DNA of 64,000 nucleotides. It comes from Podocnemis expansa (taxonomy: Eukaryota; Chordata; Testudines; Podocnemididae). The notes beneath the pieces are model-generated. The model was not told where the DNA came from. It did no database searches and was given only the letters and a program-made list of their open reading frames with translations. Below are positions 24,570-35,847 of the stretch, piece after piece. The translations under genes were made by a program, and so were the position numbers. The stretch is taken from contig ML682005.1 of assembly GCA_007922195.1 (NCBI GenBank), positions 40,113,178 to 40,177,177 of the forward strand, written 5' to 3'. Numbering within the stretch: the stretch's first letter is position 1; every line of letters begins with the position of its first letter.

Positions 24570-25032
24570 GGTCATGTCTACGTTGCAAAACTTTTCCATG
24601 TCCAGACAGGCATTTTACTTTTTCAAAAAAAGTGCTCTGGTATTTTGAAGCACTGGAGTGCTTTTTCAAAAAAGTTAAACCTCATTGGTTTTTGAAAAAA
24701 CTGCTTTGTTGAAGAAGTTTTTTTCGAAAAAAGCCATTGCTGGATGCGGCAGTGGCTTGTTTTAAAAAAATACCTGCCTATCTTTTCCATTGGCTTCCTT
24801 TTTTTTTGAAAAAGAGACTCTACTATGCACTTTCTTTTTTTGGGAAAAAAAAATGCTGCTTTATTTTGAGAAGGAGAGTCTTTTTCCCCAAAATAACATT
24901 TTTAAAAAATAGGTTATCTCAAAACAATTAATCTGAAAAAAGTTAATTCAAATTAATTATTTTGAGATAAATTTGAAATAGTTTTTTCCAGAAACCTTTA
25001 TTCAAAAAATATTTTGCAGTGTAGACATAGCC
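24570..25032. mobile_element. Foldback element with GTCTAC termini and TTTTTTCGAAAA-like arms
   Basis: The left end GGTCATGTCTACGTTGC and right end GCAGTGTAGACATAGCC are family termini. The interior is rich in long A and T runs joined by TTTTGAAA and TTTCGAAAA words that can pair across the centre. Flanking triplets are TGT and TAT. No real protein. The 64-codon frame at 24737 is an artefact of the T-rich arms. Confidence 0.75.
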
Positions 25033-28000
25033 TATAGGTACAACTTTCTGGCTGAACTAAATTTAACATAATATAGCACAGTTTTCTTCCCACTGTGGTG
25101 CATCATGGGAGTCACATGACTGCAGCCTTTGCTCCACCTATTAATTGGATGCTTTGCTGGAAATTCTTTGTCAGTTTCATGTATTTTTCCTGCTTCTCTG
25201 GCCCCCTTCCAAAGATTTCTGTCTGGGAGGGGGAAATCTGATGTAGTGTTTTTATCCTGTTGGGATATTTTTTTATTGTAAGTTCCTTTTATGTTTTGCT
25301 TTATTAAATAGCTTGGCCATAGCCAGATAATGACAATATACCATGGGGACTATTGAATGAGTTTCAGTCATGCCTTTAGCTTCCTGCTGTGCAAATCAAA
25401 GTTAACTCCATCCTCATAATAGCACACAAGGGAAATAAGTAGGGAATCTAGAAATGCCCTAGTTTTCCCTCAAGTGTTCAAATACTGTGACGATACACAG
25501 TGTATTAAAACCTACTTTTTCGGTAAATATATCTCACTCCCCACAGACATTTTCTGGAGTATCTGAAAGACCAGTTGTAGCAAACCAAACAAATGTTCTG
25601 GGAAAAGCAGCTAGTGAGACTTGAATGGACTACAGCCCTCTCCTGAATGAATCAGAACTACTCCCTTTCATGTCACTGGTGCCATACTCATAGCGATGTG
25701 TGCTTAGCCCATGGGCCTGTGCTTTTGGAGCAGGAGGCTTTGAAGTGTAGGCCAGCGCCTCTTGTGGTCACACACAGTGCCAGATTTAGGCAAAAACTGA
25801 GTAAGCCATGGCTTAGGCCCTCTTATTATGAGGGGGTTTCTAAATGTGTCAGAGATAACTAAGAAGATTTATCATAATTGAAATTGCTTTGACTTAAATA
25901 ACCTTTCATATAAAATCCAAATGCAAAATTCTGAACTCTGACCTCCCCATCTTGAGCCACACGCAATCCCATCAACTTCTCTTCCAGGACTACTTGCATC
26001 ATCCACAGGTTGCCCAACCTCACTTCAGTGCTCAAGCGAAGACAATGGGAGGGTTTCTAATTTATTTTTTTCATTACCCTTTCTGTTATGATGCAATATA
26101 CTTTTTATTTTTATTTTTTATGGTTTGGCGCCTCTGAATCGTGACAGAGCTTGGGGCATCCGCATGTGGCCCTGGCCACATAGGCACAATCACTACTTTC
26201 CTTGATGAGGGTGCACTTGTTATTAGGGCAACAGCCCTTGGCTCATGTAGTTTGACATGCACTAAGTCAGAAAGAGAGGAGAACAGCCAAAGGCAAAAAT
26301 TGTTGAAGTGGTGTGATGCCAGTTGAGCAAACTTGTGCCCATGGATGCTTTCTCTAGGTAGACACACCTGAATGTGAGGGTCGCAGAAGCAGCAGGGTTG
26401 CTACAGCAAAGGTGACTCTGCAGCTGCCTTGGCTTAGGAAACTCATTAAGGACCAAACCAGTGAAACGGGCCTAATTTGCAGCAGAACTTGAGCATCCAG
26501 AACTGCAGTTGAACTCAAATTGAATCCCCTCCTGTGATGCTAAAGCAACTGTACTTTATGTCCTTCTGTGACGCTTGATTATGAATTGCAAGAAATATGC
26601 ACTCATCCAAAAATGTCAAAGTAGCTGTTATCCTGCCCAGATGGCCACTTGTAACTTCCTAATGATGGATGCAATAGATAGACAGCTTATCATAAACCCT
26701 CCTAAAGGACTTGCTGTGGCCTACATGATCACAGTGATTCTTTCTGGCCTTAACATCTAGGAATGGGACTGTTCAGAAGGAAGAACATAAACACATACTA
26801 ACAATCCCTGATATGCTTCTTAAACTGTACAGTTCTTTCTGTAATGATGTTTTAACTGTAAATAATCAAATGAATCTGATTCCATAGCCATTGACGTTAA
26901 TGACAAAATTCCCCTGGACTTCAATGGGTCAAGGACTGGGCTCTGAAATAGAACTTGGCAGTGTCTAAGGGCTGAGAAGCAAGTCTTCCTTGCATGATTC
27001 ATAGCATCCTGGAAAAATTATTGATGCAATACAAATCTCTTATTTGAGCATACATTATATTAGGCATTTTATTGTGATAACTGCTCAATTGCTCTGTGAA
27101 GCCTATTGTGGTGCAGTGTCTCTTTAAATAGAGAGTTCTGCTCAGCTGTATTTGCAGCCAGGAAGAGGAAGCTTGACCACTGGGAAAAAAAGCAAGGGGC
27201 CAGGGTAGAGTGAGAGTTGGTGAAGAGTCATATGGCTAGCAATTGGGTGGGTCAATCCAGCAAAACATGAAGACAGTGTAAGCAAGAGAGAAGAGTTTTA
27301 CTTTTCCAAAGGTCTCTGCACTAAACTCAGAAAAGAGCTGTGAGTGAACCAAGCCAAAGTTAAAAGAAAAGGAAGGGGAAACATAAAGGATGCGTGGTAT
27401 AAAGCTGGTTGTGCCTTGCCATGGCCTGTTGAATGGCAAATGCCTGTTTGTTTGGAAGTGCCTGAAAGAACAGACCAAACCTTAGAGAGGTTGTTGGTAT
27501 GTTATAATTAAGAGTGCATCATATGGAAATTATCAATAGTCTGAGCACTTGGGAACCTTCACTCAGTACAGGGTGCTGCTGAGTGGCTTGAGTTGTGCTC
27601 TATCTTGAAAGACCTGTGTTTCCTTGCAGAGCTCAGCCAATTTCTTCTGCTTAGGAATACCCATGCACCTTTCTCCTATAAGGGAAGGAGTGTCTTTATG
27701 TTGCTTAGTAGCGACCCTTTACTGAGCTACTTACTGTGTTGATGGTTTCTGAAAAGTCATTACCAATGCTGCTTGGTCAGCAGTGTTGTGATCAAAACCT
27801 TGGATGTTAATGTCACAGTGTACTGTGAATAGCGGCTATGTACAAATTACACCTTTTTGCACACCTGTGGTAACACTCCTAGTGTGTATTTACTTCTGTC
27901 ATATCTGCTAGCTTTGTAAAGTCCCTAGTAGTTTTGCAGTTCATAGCAGTGTAGAATCAACACTAAGAGGGAGTGAAGTGGTTTCTGTCCCTGTCTGTGT

Positions 28001-28800
28001 ATGAACAGACATTTGATATGTTCCAATTGGCTTTGCACAGGTATCAAAGGTGGAAGGTGGCCTGTGGATTTTTTTTTTCTGATGATGACAAATGAGATGG
28101 AAAAAAATTCACCTTGCTGTCTATTCCAGGAAGAGTGGACGTGAGTAAAACTTCTTTTAAAAACTTTTAAATTGAACACTGATGATGTGTATAACATTGA
28201 GAGCCAATAAACATGGAACCTTGGGCTGTCATTTCTACAGCTACCTTTTTTGGGAGCACTACTATGCTTTAAAGGTGAAAGCATTTCACTTCTTTTTTGG
28301 TATCAAGAAATACTGTATGCTTTCAAAGAGTTTTCTTGAGAAATTAACCATATGACTCCATTTAACATCAGTGCATGTCATGCAGGTGAAAGCCTGAGCA
28401 GCCCTTTGAAAATATAGGCTGAGGATGAGCTTTCTGGTTTGGTTCTTCCATGCAGATTGCACCACCATTATTTTAAGTAGTTGAAGTCCAGTCTTACACA
28501 CAATACCAGCAGACAGCAGTGCTTAAAATCAATCAGATGTTGGGCATATCTTAGTTTATATAAAGAAAGAATTAAGATTTTTTTTTCAGTGCTAATAGCA
28601 AGAAAGAAAGGAATGGGGAATTTTATGAACGTCTGTGAAACTGGAGTGTGACTGCCTTAAAATAAAGAGAATTCCTTGCTCATATCCTCCTGATGTTAAA
28701 TGCAGTTGCAGGGACCAACTTAGCCTGTGTTGATATGTGTGTGTACCACTGCCCTCTGCTGGGTGGAATCAGGGCTGCTTAGCTATACGGCTTGATCTTA
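25033..28800. other. Mostly unique sequence with weak repeat traces
   Basis: A possible hAT-type fragment begins near 25781 (CAGTGCCAGATTTAGGC). A possible CR1-like tail ends near 26760 (TTCTTTCTGGCCTTAACATC). A mirrored palindromic trace lies at about 26885-26945. No exon recognised. Confidence 0.4.
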
Positions 28801-28927
28801 GTGGCACTTTTAAAGACTAACAAATTTATTTATCACATGAGCTTTCTTGGAAGAAAATCCCACTTTGTTAGTCTTTTAAAGTGCCACCAGACTCCTTGTT
28901 TGTTTTGCTGGACTAGACTAACATGTC
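28801..28927. mobile_element. Recurrent palindromic repeat, compact copy
   Basis: The left arm GTGGCACTTTTAAAGACTAA and right arm TTAGTCTTTTAAAGTGCCAC are near-perfect reverse complements around a short centre with GAGCTTTCTTGGAAGAAAAT. The right side then continues with GTTTTGCTGGACTAGACTAA. The left outer arm is lost. Confidence 0.85.
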
Positions 28928-31900
28928 TTGATGCTAGTAAGGGGTAATAACTTCTATGTTCTCCACTGCTCAAAGAACAGTGTTTTTGAAGGAAGTTCTG
29001 AGTTCAGGCCTTGCTTACTCCAGGTGTGACCATATTGCACAGCATGCATCTTAGCTGGGCAGTTGCTATAAATTATTGGTTCTGTTTTTACTGCTTGCTG
29101 TTGAGACTAAAGCTATGCAGAAGGGACAGCAATGTAGGAAATACATTGTCTGCAAGCCCCACATAGCTCAGGCTCATGGTATAGTCACTTCTTTAAAGAG
29201 TAGGGCACCCCACCACAGATGAACTGAACCAGTTACACTAGTATTGATCAAACCAGGAAATATATTGTAAAAGTCTTCTTCTCCATGCACGGGCACCCAA
29301 GAATAGCATCTTATTGAGCAGTTTGGCATACATTAACAGTAGGGTTTTACTTTGTATAATAAAAAGGTAACACAATAAAGAAACTTGTAGTTCTTGCTCT
29401 TCGCTGGCTTGGAAATGTTGTGAAGCGTGCATGTTCTTGGACATAAACCCAGTGGATTGGTGAGACTTACCTTTAGGCTTTGTGTCTACTAGATGTCACA
29501 ACTAGACAGTTTCACTAGTAAACAGTTAAACACTGGTGGATTCTTTTTACTTCAAAGTCTTTTAATCATGATTTGTGGACTTTAATAACTCAGTCATTAG
29601 AGGTTTATTACAGCTGTGGGTGGGTGAGGTTCTGTGGCTTGCATTGTGCAGGAGATCAAACTAGATGATCATATTGGTGCTTTCTGATCTTAGAGTCTAT
29701 GCAAGATAATATGCAAAGACCTCACCATAGTAGCCATAGGGAGGGTTGGTGAGAAAGCATATGTTGCTGTCAGCACAGCCATAGTGATTTAAAACCCCCC
29801 TGCCAAATAAAAACTCTGAATGTCCTAAAATAAGGGAAATACTCTAAGAAACACAGGCTTACTCAAAACAAGGGCAAGGGCAGACATCTCATTCATCCAT
29901 TAACTACAGCAGCCCTGTCAACTCAGTCAGAAAACCTGTTCTGTTTTAGTGGGTCATTAGAACTCCCATACACTGAGATGTAAAATAAACCACAATATCC
30001 AGGTACTGTAGTGAAAGGCACATTACTGATGGTTAGCCAGATACAGTAATAAACTTCCACCTATCTATCTCTAACCCAAAGCAGGCATACTGTACATGCA
30101 CCAGAGTTCATAAAGGGAGCTTGTTCTCAGCAGTAATAATGGAAACGAAAAATTACAAAAATTATGTAACAAATTTCAGAATGTATAATGTAATGAGTGA
30201 AATATATAAAATGTATAATAACCTGCATAACACTTTAAGGGTGTAAAGTAGTGCTCATGAGCACTGACAGCACATCAATTATTTCTGCTACCTATTTGCC
30301 TGGTGAATGACCTAAAACCCTAACTTTCCCCTTCCTCTTCTCCACACCCAGCATCATGAGATGTAGGAATAATAAACATGCCACATGCTGTCTGATGACA
30401 CACTGAAACTGCAGTATGGTCCTGCAGAATATAAATCTTACCAGTGCTCTTGTGTGATAGAAAAGGCAAAGAGGCCCTTTCTTTTGGTGCAAATCCTTAT
30501 CAGTTTAATGTGCCTGAACAGAGTGAAAGAAGAGACACAGAGTCAACCTGACCTCAGATTTCATAGGTTTGGCACAAAAGCTCTTTATTTGGTGGCCATA
30601 CAGGGGAATATCAGGAATGACTTGGCAGAGGAAAACGCCAGTGTTCTGGTCTGTGGTCTGGCTTCCTGCATAACAGGCCCTGCTAATGTCTTGACTCGTG
30701 TGTGTAACTTACTGCAGTGTGCCTGACAAGTGCTATGTAAGAAGTACCAGAATTTGAAATGGTACTTTGTCAAGCACTTTAGGTTACCTTGAGTATCAAA
30801 GGACATCTAGGAAATTAAATTTTAGTTTCTTCTCCAGTGTTTTTAAGTATACCTTAAAGGAGCTGTGTGTATACATGAGCCTCTCATTTGTTTTTCCAGA
30901 TCCTAACTCTTATTTGTAACACTGTCCTACTGTGTCTGAGCGTTCTACGTAACAGCACAGCATGCTAATGAAAACACTGTGTATCCAGCTATGCTTCCAG
31001 AGCGTATACCTCATTCGGCTGTGGCTAGGGATGGTCTCAGGCCTATGCTACCCTCTGGCATTGCTAGAGTTCCAGACATCCTGGTGCTTTGCAGCAAACA
31101 GCAAGTAATTCCAGTGACGGACTTATTGACCGACCACCCACTTTCTCAGTGGTCTGGGGTCTCCTTTTTCTTGATCATCTTCTCTGTTCCTTCTCTGTCT
31201 GTGGTCTGGCACAAGGATGCAGGCTGGCAAGGTACCAAACCAGCTTTCCTTCCTGCTCTGCTTGTTATGCTCTTGGCTGGCTTGTGTATGTGTGAGCAGC
31301 CTTTGCACATACTGCCAGATGAGAGCTGTCATGGCATATAGAATTTAGTGGGTGGGACCACCTCAGGTAATGAGGGAGCAGGATGAAATCCTGCCCTCCT
31401 TCTCTGTATAGTGCCCCAAATAAACCTAGTGTTGACCCTGACCATAGAAAGCAGCTTTCTAAAGCAGACCAGGATTTATGGTGTTCACAATGTGCTTGTT
31501 TCCCTGCCAGTACTTAGTATGCTTTTTCAGCTCATCGCAGTTCATAGCAGAGTAGGAGTTGTCTTGTCAGCAGTCTAAGCTTACAAGTTTATGCGCTGAG
31601 GTCTTTGCTGCCGGTGCCATGCAAATGAGTGATTTTACTAGAATTAGTTTTATTAAGAGAATGTTATGAAGGAACAAGCAGTTATCAGGTTAATATAAAG
31701 AGTGGCTGGGTATTGAATGCTTTCCCTTGGGGGAAAAAACGTATTTCTTATATTGTCTGTTCACCAAATGATCATTTAATCTTATCCAGGTGATTTTTAA
31801 ATATAGTAAATACTATCTCATAAATGAAACTAGAACTGGAAAAAATTAGAATTTCCTGTCTCCGCTGCGATGGTGTATCAATCCCTGTCATGAACAATGT

Positions 31901-32720
31901 CAGTGTTAATTAGAGCTAGTTCAGAGTTAATTAGAGACATTGAAAATTTTGAATTCTTTTGTTACATTTTCCATCACAGTTTCACATATTGATACATGCT
32001 GTTTTCATAAAAATATTTTTCAGTTAGCTGTAGAAATGGTTGATTTTGTTTGTTTGTTTTTTGCTTTTGGAAAGCAAGGGTTTTCATTTCTCCAAATAGC
32101 TCCATTACTAATACTAGCAAATATTCTCTTATTCCTGCAGTGCCACAGACTAGCACAGGCAAAAGGGAATAGGCTAGATTTTTATCTCAGACCAGTTTGA
32201 CTTCATTGCTTTCAAAGGGGTTACTCATGGAATTCCAGAATGAGATTAGAATCAGGCCCAGCATTCCTGCCTTGAAGCTCTTACAAAGTGAAGATGAAAT
32301 GATGTGGAATGGCAACGGACATTGAGAGGTGTAGCGGTAAAGAGAGAGCAAAGATGACCATAATAATGAAAAGGAACTGCATTAGCTGGATTCACATTGA
32401 CTGCCACATGGGGGAAAAATGTTCAGTTTGTTCTGGCCTTCCCTGAGCCCCCAGTGGAACGCAGGTTGCATCAAAGTGTACTTTCCATATGATGATCTTT
32501 TAGTTACTGGAAGCTCTGAGTACTGGTTTACTTCAGCTGAACTGAGCATCTACCCAGTATATAAATCTAGCCTGTAGATGCAGCCCAGACCTCAGTGTGT
32601 CAAGGATCAGAATGTGGGGAGGATGGGAGAAGACTGAACATGAGACACAATAAGATTGTTTAAAGATTTTGAGATTTATTGAATTTAGTTAGGGCAAAAA
32701 ATATTATCCATAATCTTATA
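28928..32720. other. Unique sequence with one old LINE tail
   Basis: Apart from the CR1-like tail at about 29600-29710, I recognise no repeat or exon. The frames at 30385-31341 are overlapping and lack domain character. Confidence 0.4.
29600..29710 (+). mobile_element. Old CR1-like LINE/SINE 3' tail
   Basis: The order GTGAGGTTCTGTGGCTTGCA, GTGCAGGAGATCAAACTAGA and GATGATCATATTGGTGC, then CTGATCTTAGAGTCTATG, follows the conserved tail of an old CR1-type family (CAGACTAGATGATCATAATGG-like). No coding part remains. Confidence 0.6.
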
Positions 32721-33320
32721 CAGCAGGCGTGGCCAAACTGTGGCTCAGGAGCCACATGCAGCTCTCGAATAAAAAAGTGCGGCTCGCAAAAGAAAGCCAG
32801 AAGAAAGCAGCCCCAGCCTAGGAGTTTTAAATCTCCCGCCCTGAGCATGGTCAGAGCGTGCTCAGGGGGGGAGCCCCAGCCTATGCCTAGCCACCAAAGC
32901 GGCCAGGTAAGGGGGCCCTGGTGAGGGGGGTCAGCCCAGGGGAGCCAGTCTTAGGGCTTGGATGGTAGGGAGAGGGTTGGGATGATGGGGAGAAGAGTGG
33001 CATGGTTGGGATGGCGGGGAGAAGTGCGGCATGATTGGAGAGGGTGGGGAGAAGCAGTGGCATGGTCAGGACAGTGAGGAGAAGCTAAGTTTTTTCCTGT
33101 ATAGGTAGCCCTAGTTTTCATGGTAACCTTAACTAATTATTAGAATTTGACATTAGTAGGATCATTATTTGCCCTCTTTTTATGATAAAATTAAAGTGTG
33201 AAATGAATTTTAAACTTAGTAAGTTTGGAGTAGATAAAATATGGCGATATGCCTTGGTGTGGCTCTTGAAGGTTTAATAATCAACTTGTGTGGCTGAGTT
33301 TTAGAAGTTTGCCCCCCCCG
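32721..33320. mobile_element. Probable hAT-type element containing a minisatellite
   Basis: It begins CAGCAGGCGTGGCCAAACTG and runs toward AGAAGTTTGCCCCC, with TGTGGCTC and GTGTGGCTC words near both ends. This is consistent with a hAT-type non-autonomous element whose TIR reads like CAGGGGTGGCCAAACT. A minisatellite occupies part of the interior. The right boundary is uncertain because of a C-run. Confidence 0.55.
32962..33088. repeat. Minisatellite, units of about 29-31 bp
   Basis: About three and a half tandem units share GGGGAGAAG followed by a TGGCATGGTT-like block. The units differ at several positions, so this is a degenerate, probably old, array. Confidence 0.75.
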
Positions 33321-33749
33321 TGTATTTCACAGGTTCCTAAGCCACAGGTGCAGTTACCAAAATAAATGCCAGTAGGTGTTCCTGTCAGTAGCTATTCTCC
33401 TATAGACAGGCATTTACTTCAGCAAAAAAAAAAAAAACAAACTTCATAAGCAGACTCCAACGTGGAACTGCAGAGCTGGAATTCAAACTAGCCACCTTCA
33501 CATGGTATTTGAATAGGGCTTTCAAATGGCTAATTCATTATAAAAGGTAATTTCTCCTCTATTTACTTTTTCACCTTCTTAGCTCTTGCTTATGGGGCTC
33601 TCTCACACACTGTTTGAATGAAAACAACTTGCATACTTTGCTGAGATAGGCTACCAGGCTATCCCTCTGGAATTGTTTCAATTGACCTTGTGACCCACCC
33701 TTCTCTGTATGTTCATATATTTCTAACATGCTACATTTCCAGTTTTATG

Positions 33750-33845
33750 CATCTGCTGAAGTAGGATTTTGCCCATGAAAGCTTTATGCAATAAATAAAT
33801 GTGCCTTTGTTTTGCAGAAATAGACTAACACAACTACCTGCTGGA
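33750..33845 (+). mobile_element. Recurrent palindromic repeat, right half
   Basis: Contains the centre CATGAAAGCTTTATGCAATA and the right arm TAGACTAACACAACTACC, with an internal deletion of the GTTAGTCTTTAAAGTGCC segment. Confidence 0.7.
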
Positions 33846-35546
33846 ATTTATCTCCTATCATGAGTCTTGGTCTTCCATTTCTTCTGTTCGTTCATTACAG
33901 ACCAAAAACACTATGCTCCACATTTGGACAGTCAAAATCTCTATGGCGTTCTGTTGCCCTATGCAAACCTGCAGATATCTGTCTCTGTTACAGACACAAT
34001 CACCCATGCAGTAACTTGAGTGTTTTGCTGTCTCTAATATTTTTGCTGCTGTAGGTGTCTGTCTATATTCTGCCAGCATGGACTAGATTTACTCTACTGG
34101 CAGTATTTCAATCATGACTCACAAATCCCCTTGAGTTTTTAACTCTCTGAAAACCTTGTCCCATATTGGATGATCCAACAGCAGCAGCATTAATGTCTGA
34201 AGAGCCTTGGTCTCCAGAGCCCTGTAACGTACAGTCATGGCTTACAGGTGCTTGTTCCTCACCCAGAATCTGGTCTGGTGTGCTACTGTGCCTCCCTTGT
34301 AGCCCACTCATGGACCCCAAATTACCCCACTGTGCCAGGTGACCACCTTCTCCTGAGTCAGTTCACAACAGCCTTCTGTAAATAATCGGTCCTAGGCAGT
34401 GGGTCTGTACTCTCCAGCCACTTAGGGGATGGTCCAGCAAGCACCTTCAGTCCCCAGATACCACATCTGAAACATCTGTCTTGTAGGGATTCGGACCCTT
34501 TCCCAATTACTGTAGGCTCATAGACTCTGATTTGTGCATTTATCAAAGAAATGGGGATGCCCAGCCTCACTCATTCACACCATCTAAAGTTCGCACAGGT
34601 TTAGATGAAACAAACATTACTAGTTTGTTGATTAGAACATGATTTTAAATGAATGTATAACAAATCAATGCACAATCATATAATAAATCAGTCAGGGGTT
34701 CACTATCAAATAAAAGATAAAGGACACATTGTAAACCTACATTCCCGTCTAACCTAACCTCATTGTCCAAGATGAATCACAAGATGTTCACCTGAAAGAT
34801 GGTTTTACAGTCAACCTCTGCATATCCCTAGGCAGAGCCCAGATCTTGCTTGAAGCTGAAGAATGTTTCCGGATGGTGTTGTGCTGGCAAAAAGCCACTC
34901 ACAATTCAAAGTGTCTGTATGTGTTTCCAATCCTACTTCCTTCCTCCTCCTCTTCTGACTGATCTTTGTTCAGAAAGGGTGGGACGCCTCCCCCTTTCTC
35001 TCACTGCTGTGTGATTCTCTTTGTCCCACCTGAACCCGGGACCTCAGTTTGCATTGTCTTTGTCATGCACCTCTTCAGTCTACATGCTAAGAGGCAGCTC
35101 TGATTGTCTGTCTTCCACCTGAACCATGTGAAATACCCAGCAACATGCTTCACATCTGCACACGTACATGATCTGCAGGGAATATGATACCATAACAACA
35201 ATGCAGACCATGTTATGAGCATTCATAAAGGAAACTTGTGTGGTATTTGTTGCATCAAACTAGAATATTACAGGGCAGGAGTGAACAGAGAAGTCACACA
35301 GATCATAGCCCAGCATGTATCACATGACAAGGTGTGCTGGTAATGAGGCTTAAAGCCCCACTTTTCACTCCAATGCTTCTGACATAAAAGTAATAGGCAA
35401 GAGTTGTTCTTTGAGAAATACAGATAGACTGTTTCCGCACTAGATTTTTGGTTTAGTTCCCCCTCACCTCCCAATGTACACTGAGAGAATCCAAATGACA
35501 AAGGAAGGGAGCACTGCCTCTTTAAATGAGTGACTTACCTGTAGTC
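33846..35546. other. Unassigned region, no gene recognised
   Basis: Neither strand gives a domain I know. The density of CAGAGCC/CCTCACCC-like words resembles old LTR sequence, but I found no paired LTRs, primer-binding site or retroviral protein remnants. I therefore leave it unassigned. Confidence 0.35.
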
Positions 35547-35847
35547 CAGGGCCAGCTCAAGGCCTTGTGGCGCCCCAAGCCAAATTTTGATTTGGCACCC
35601 CCCATCTCATTCATGGAGGTTGAAAATGGTTTTCCAAAGTGCATAAATCTTCAGCATCTGCCTGCAGAGGGATTTAAAGTGCATTCTGCCTACGTGACTT
35701 AAGCTGCAGGTTGACTAACAGTGCTTGAGCTGCTAGGAAAGAGTTGAAGAGGTGGGAGCCAGCCTGATCTTCAAGGTGGCTAGATGCCCCTAACAACTGT
35801 CACCTGAAGGCATGTCTGTCTCTTGCCTCACAGTAGCACCAGCCCTG
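35547..35847. mobile_element. Non-autonomous hAT-type element
   Basis: The left end CAGGGCCAGCTCAAGG and right end GTAGCACCAGCCCTG form an imperfect terminal inverted repeat. The left flank CTGTAGTC matches the right flank if two extra bases are allowed. The start, with TGGCGCCCCAAGCCAAATTTTG, is typical of a reptile repeat that I recognise by pattern. Confidence 0.65.

Noticed and set aside
30385..31341. Frames of 113-120 codons as exons
   Set aside because: Overlapping frames on both strands with no recognised domain and no consistent splice sites.
34100..35480. Endogenous retrovirus or solo LTR
   Set aside because: Texture only; no paired repeats, primer-binding site, target duplication or viral protein remnant seen.
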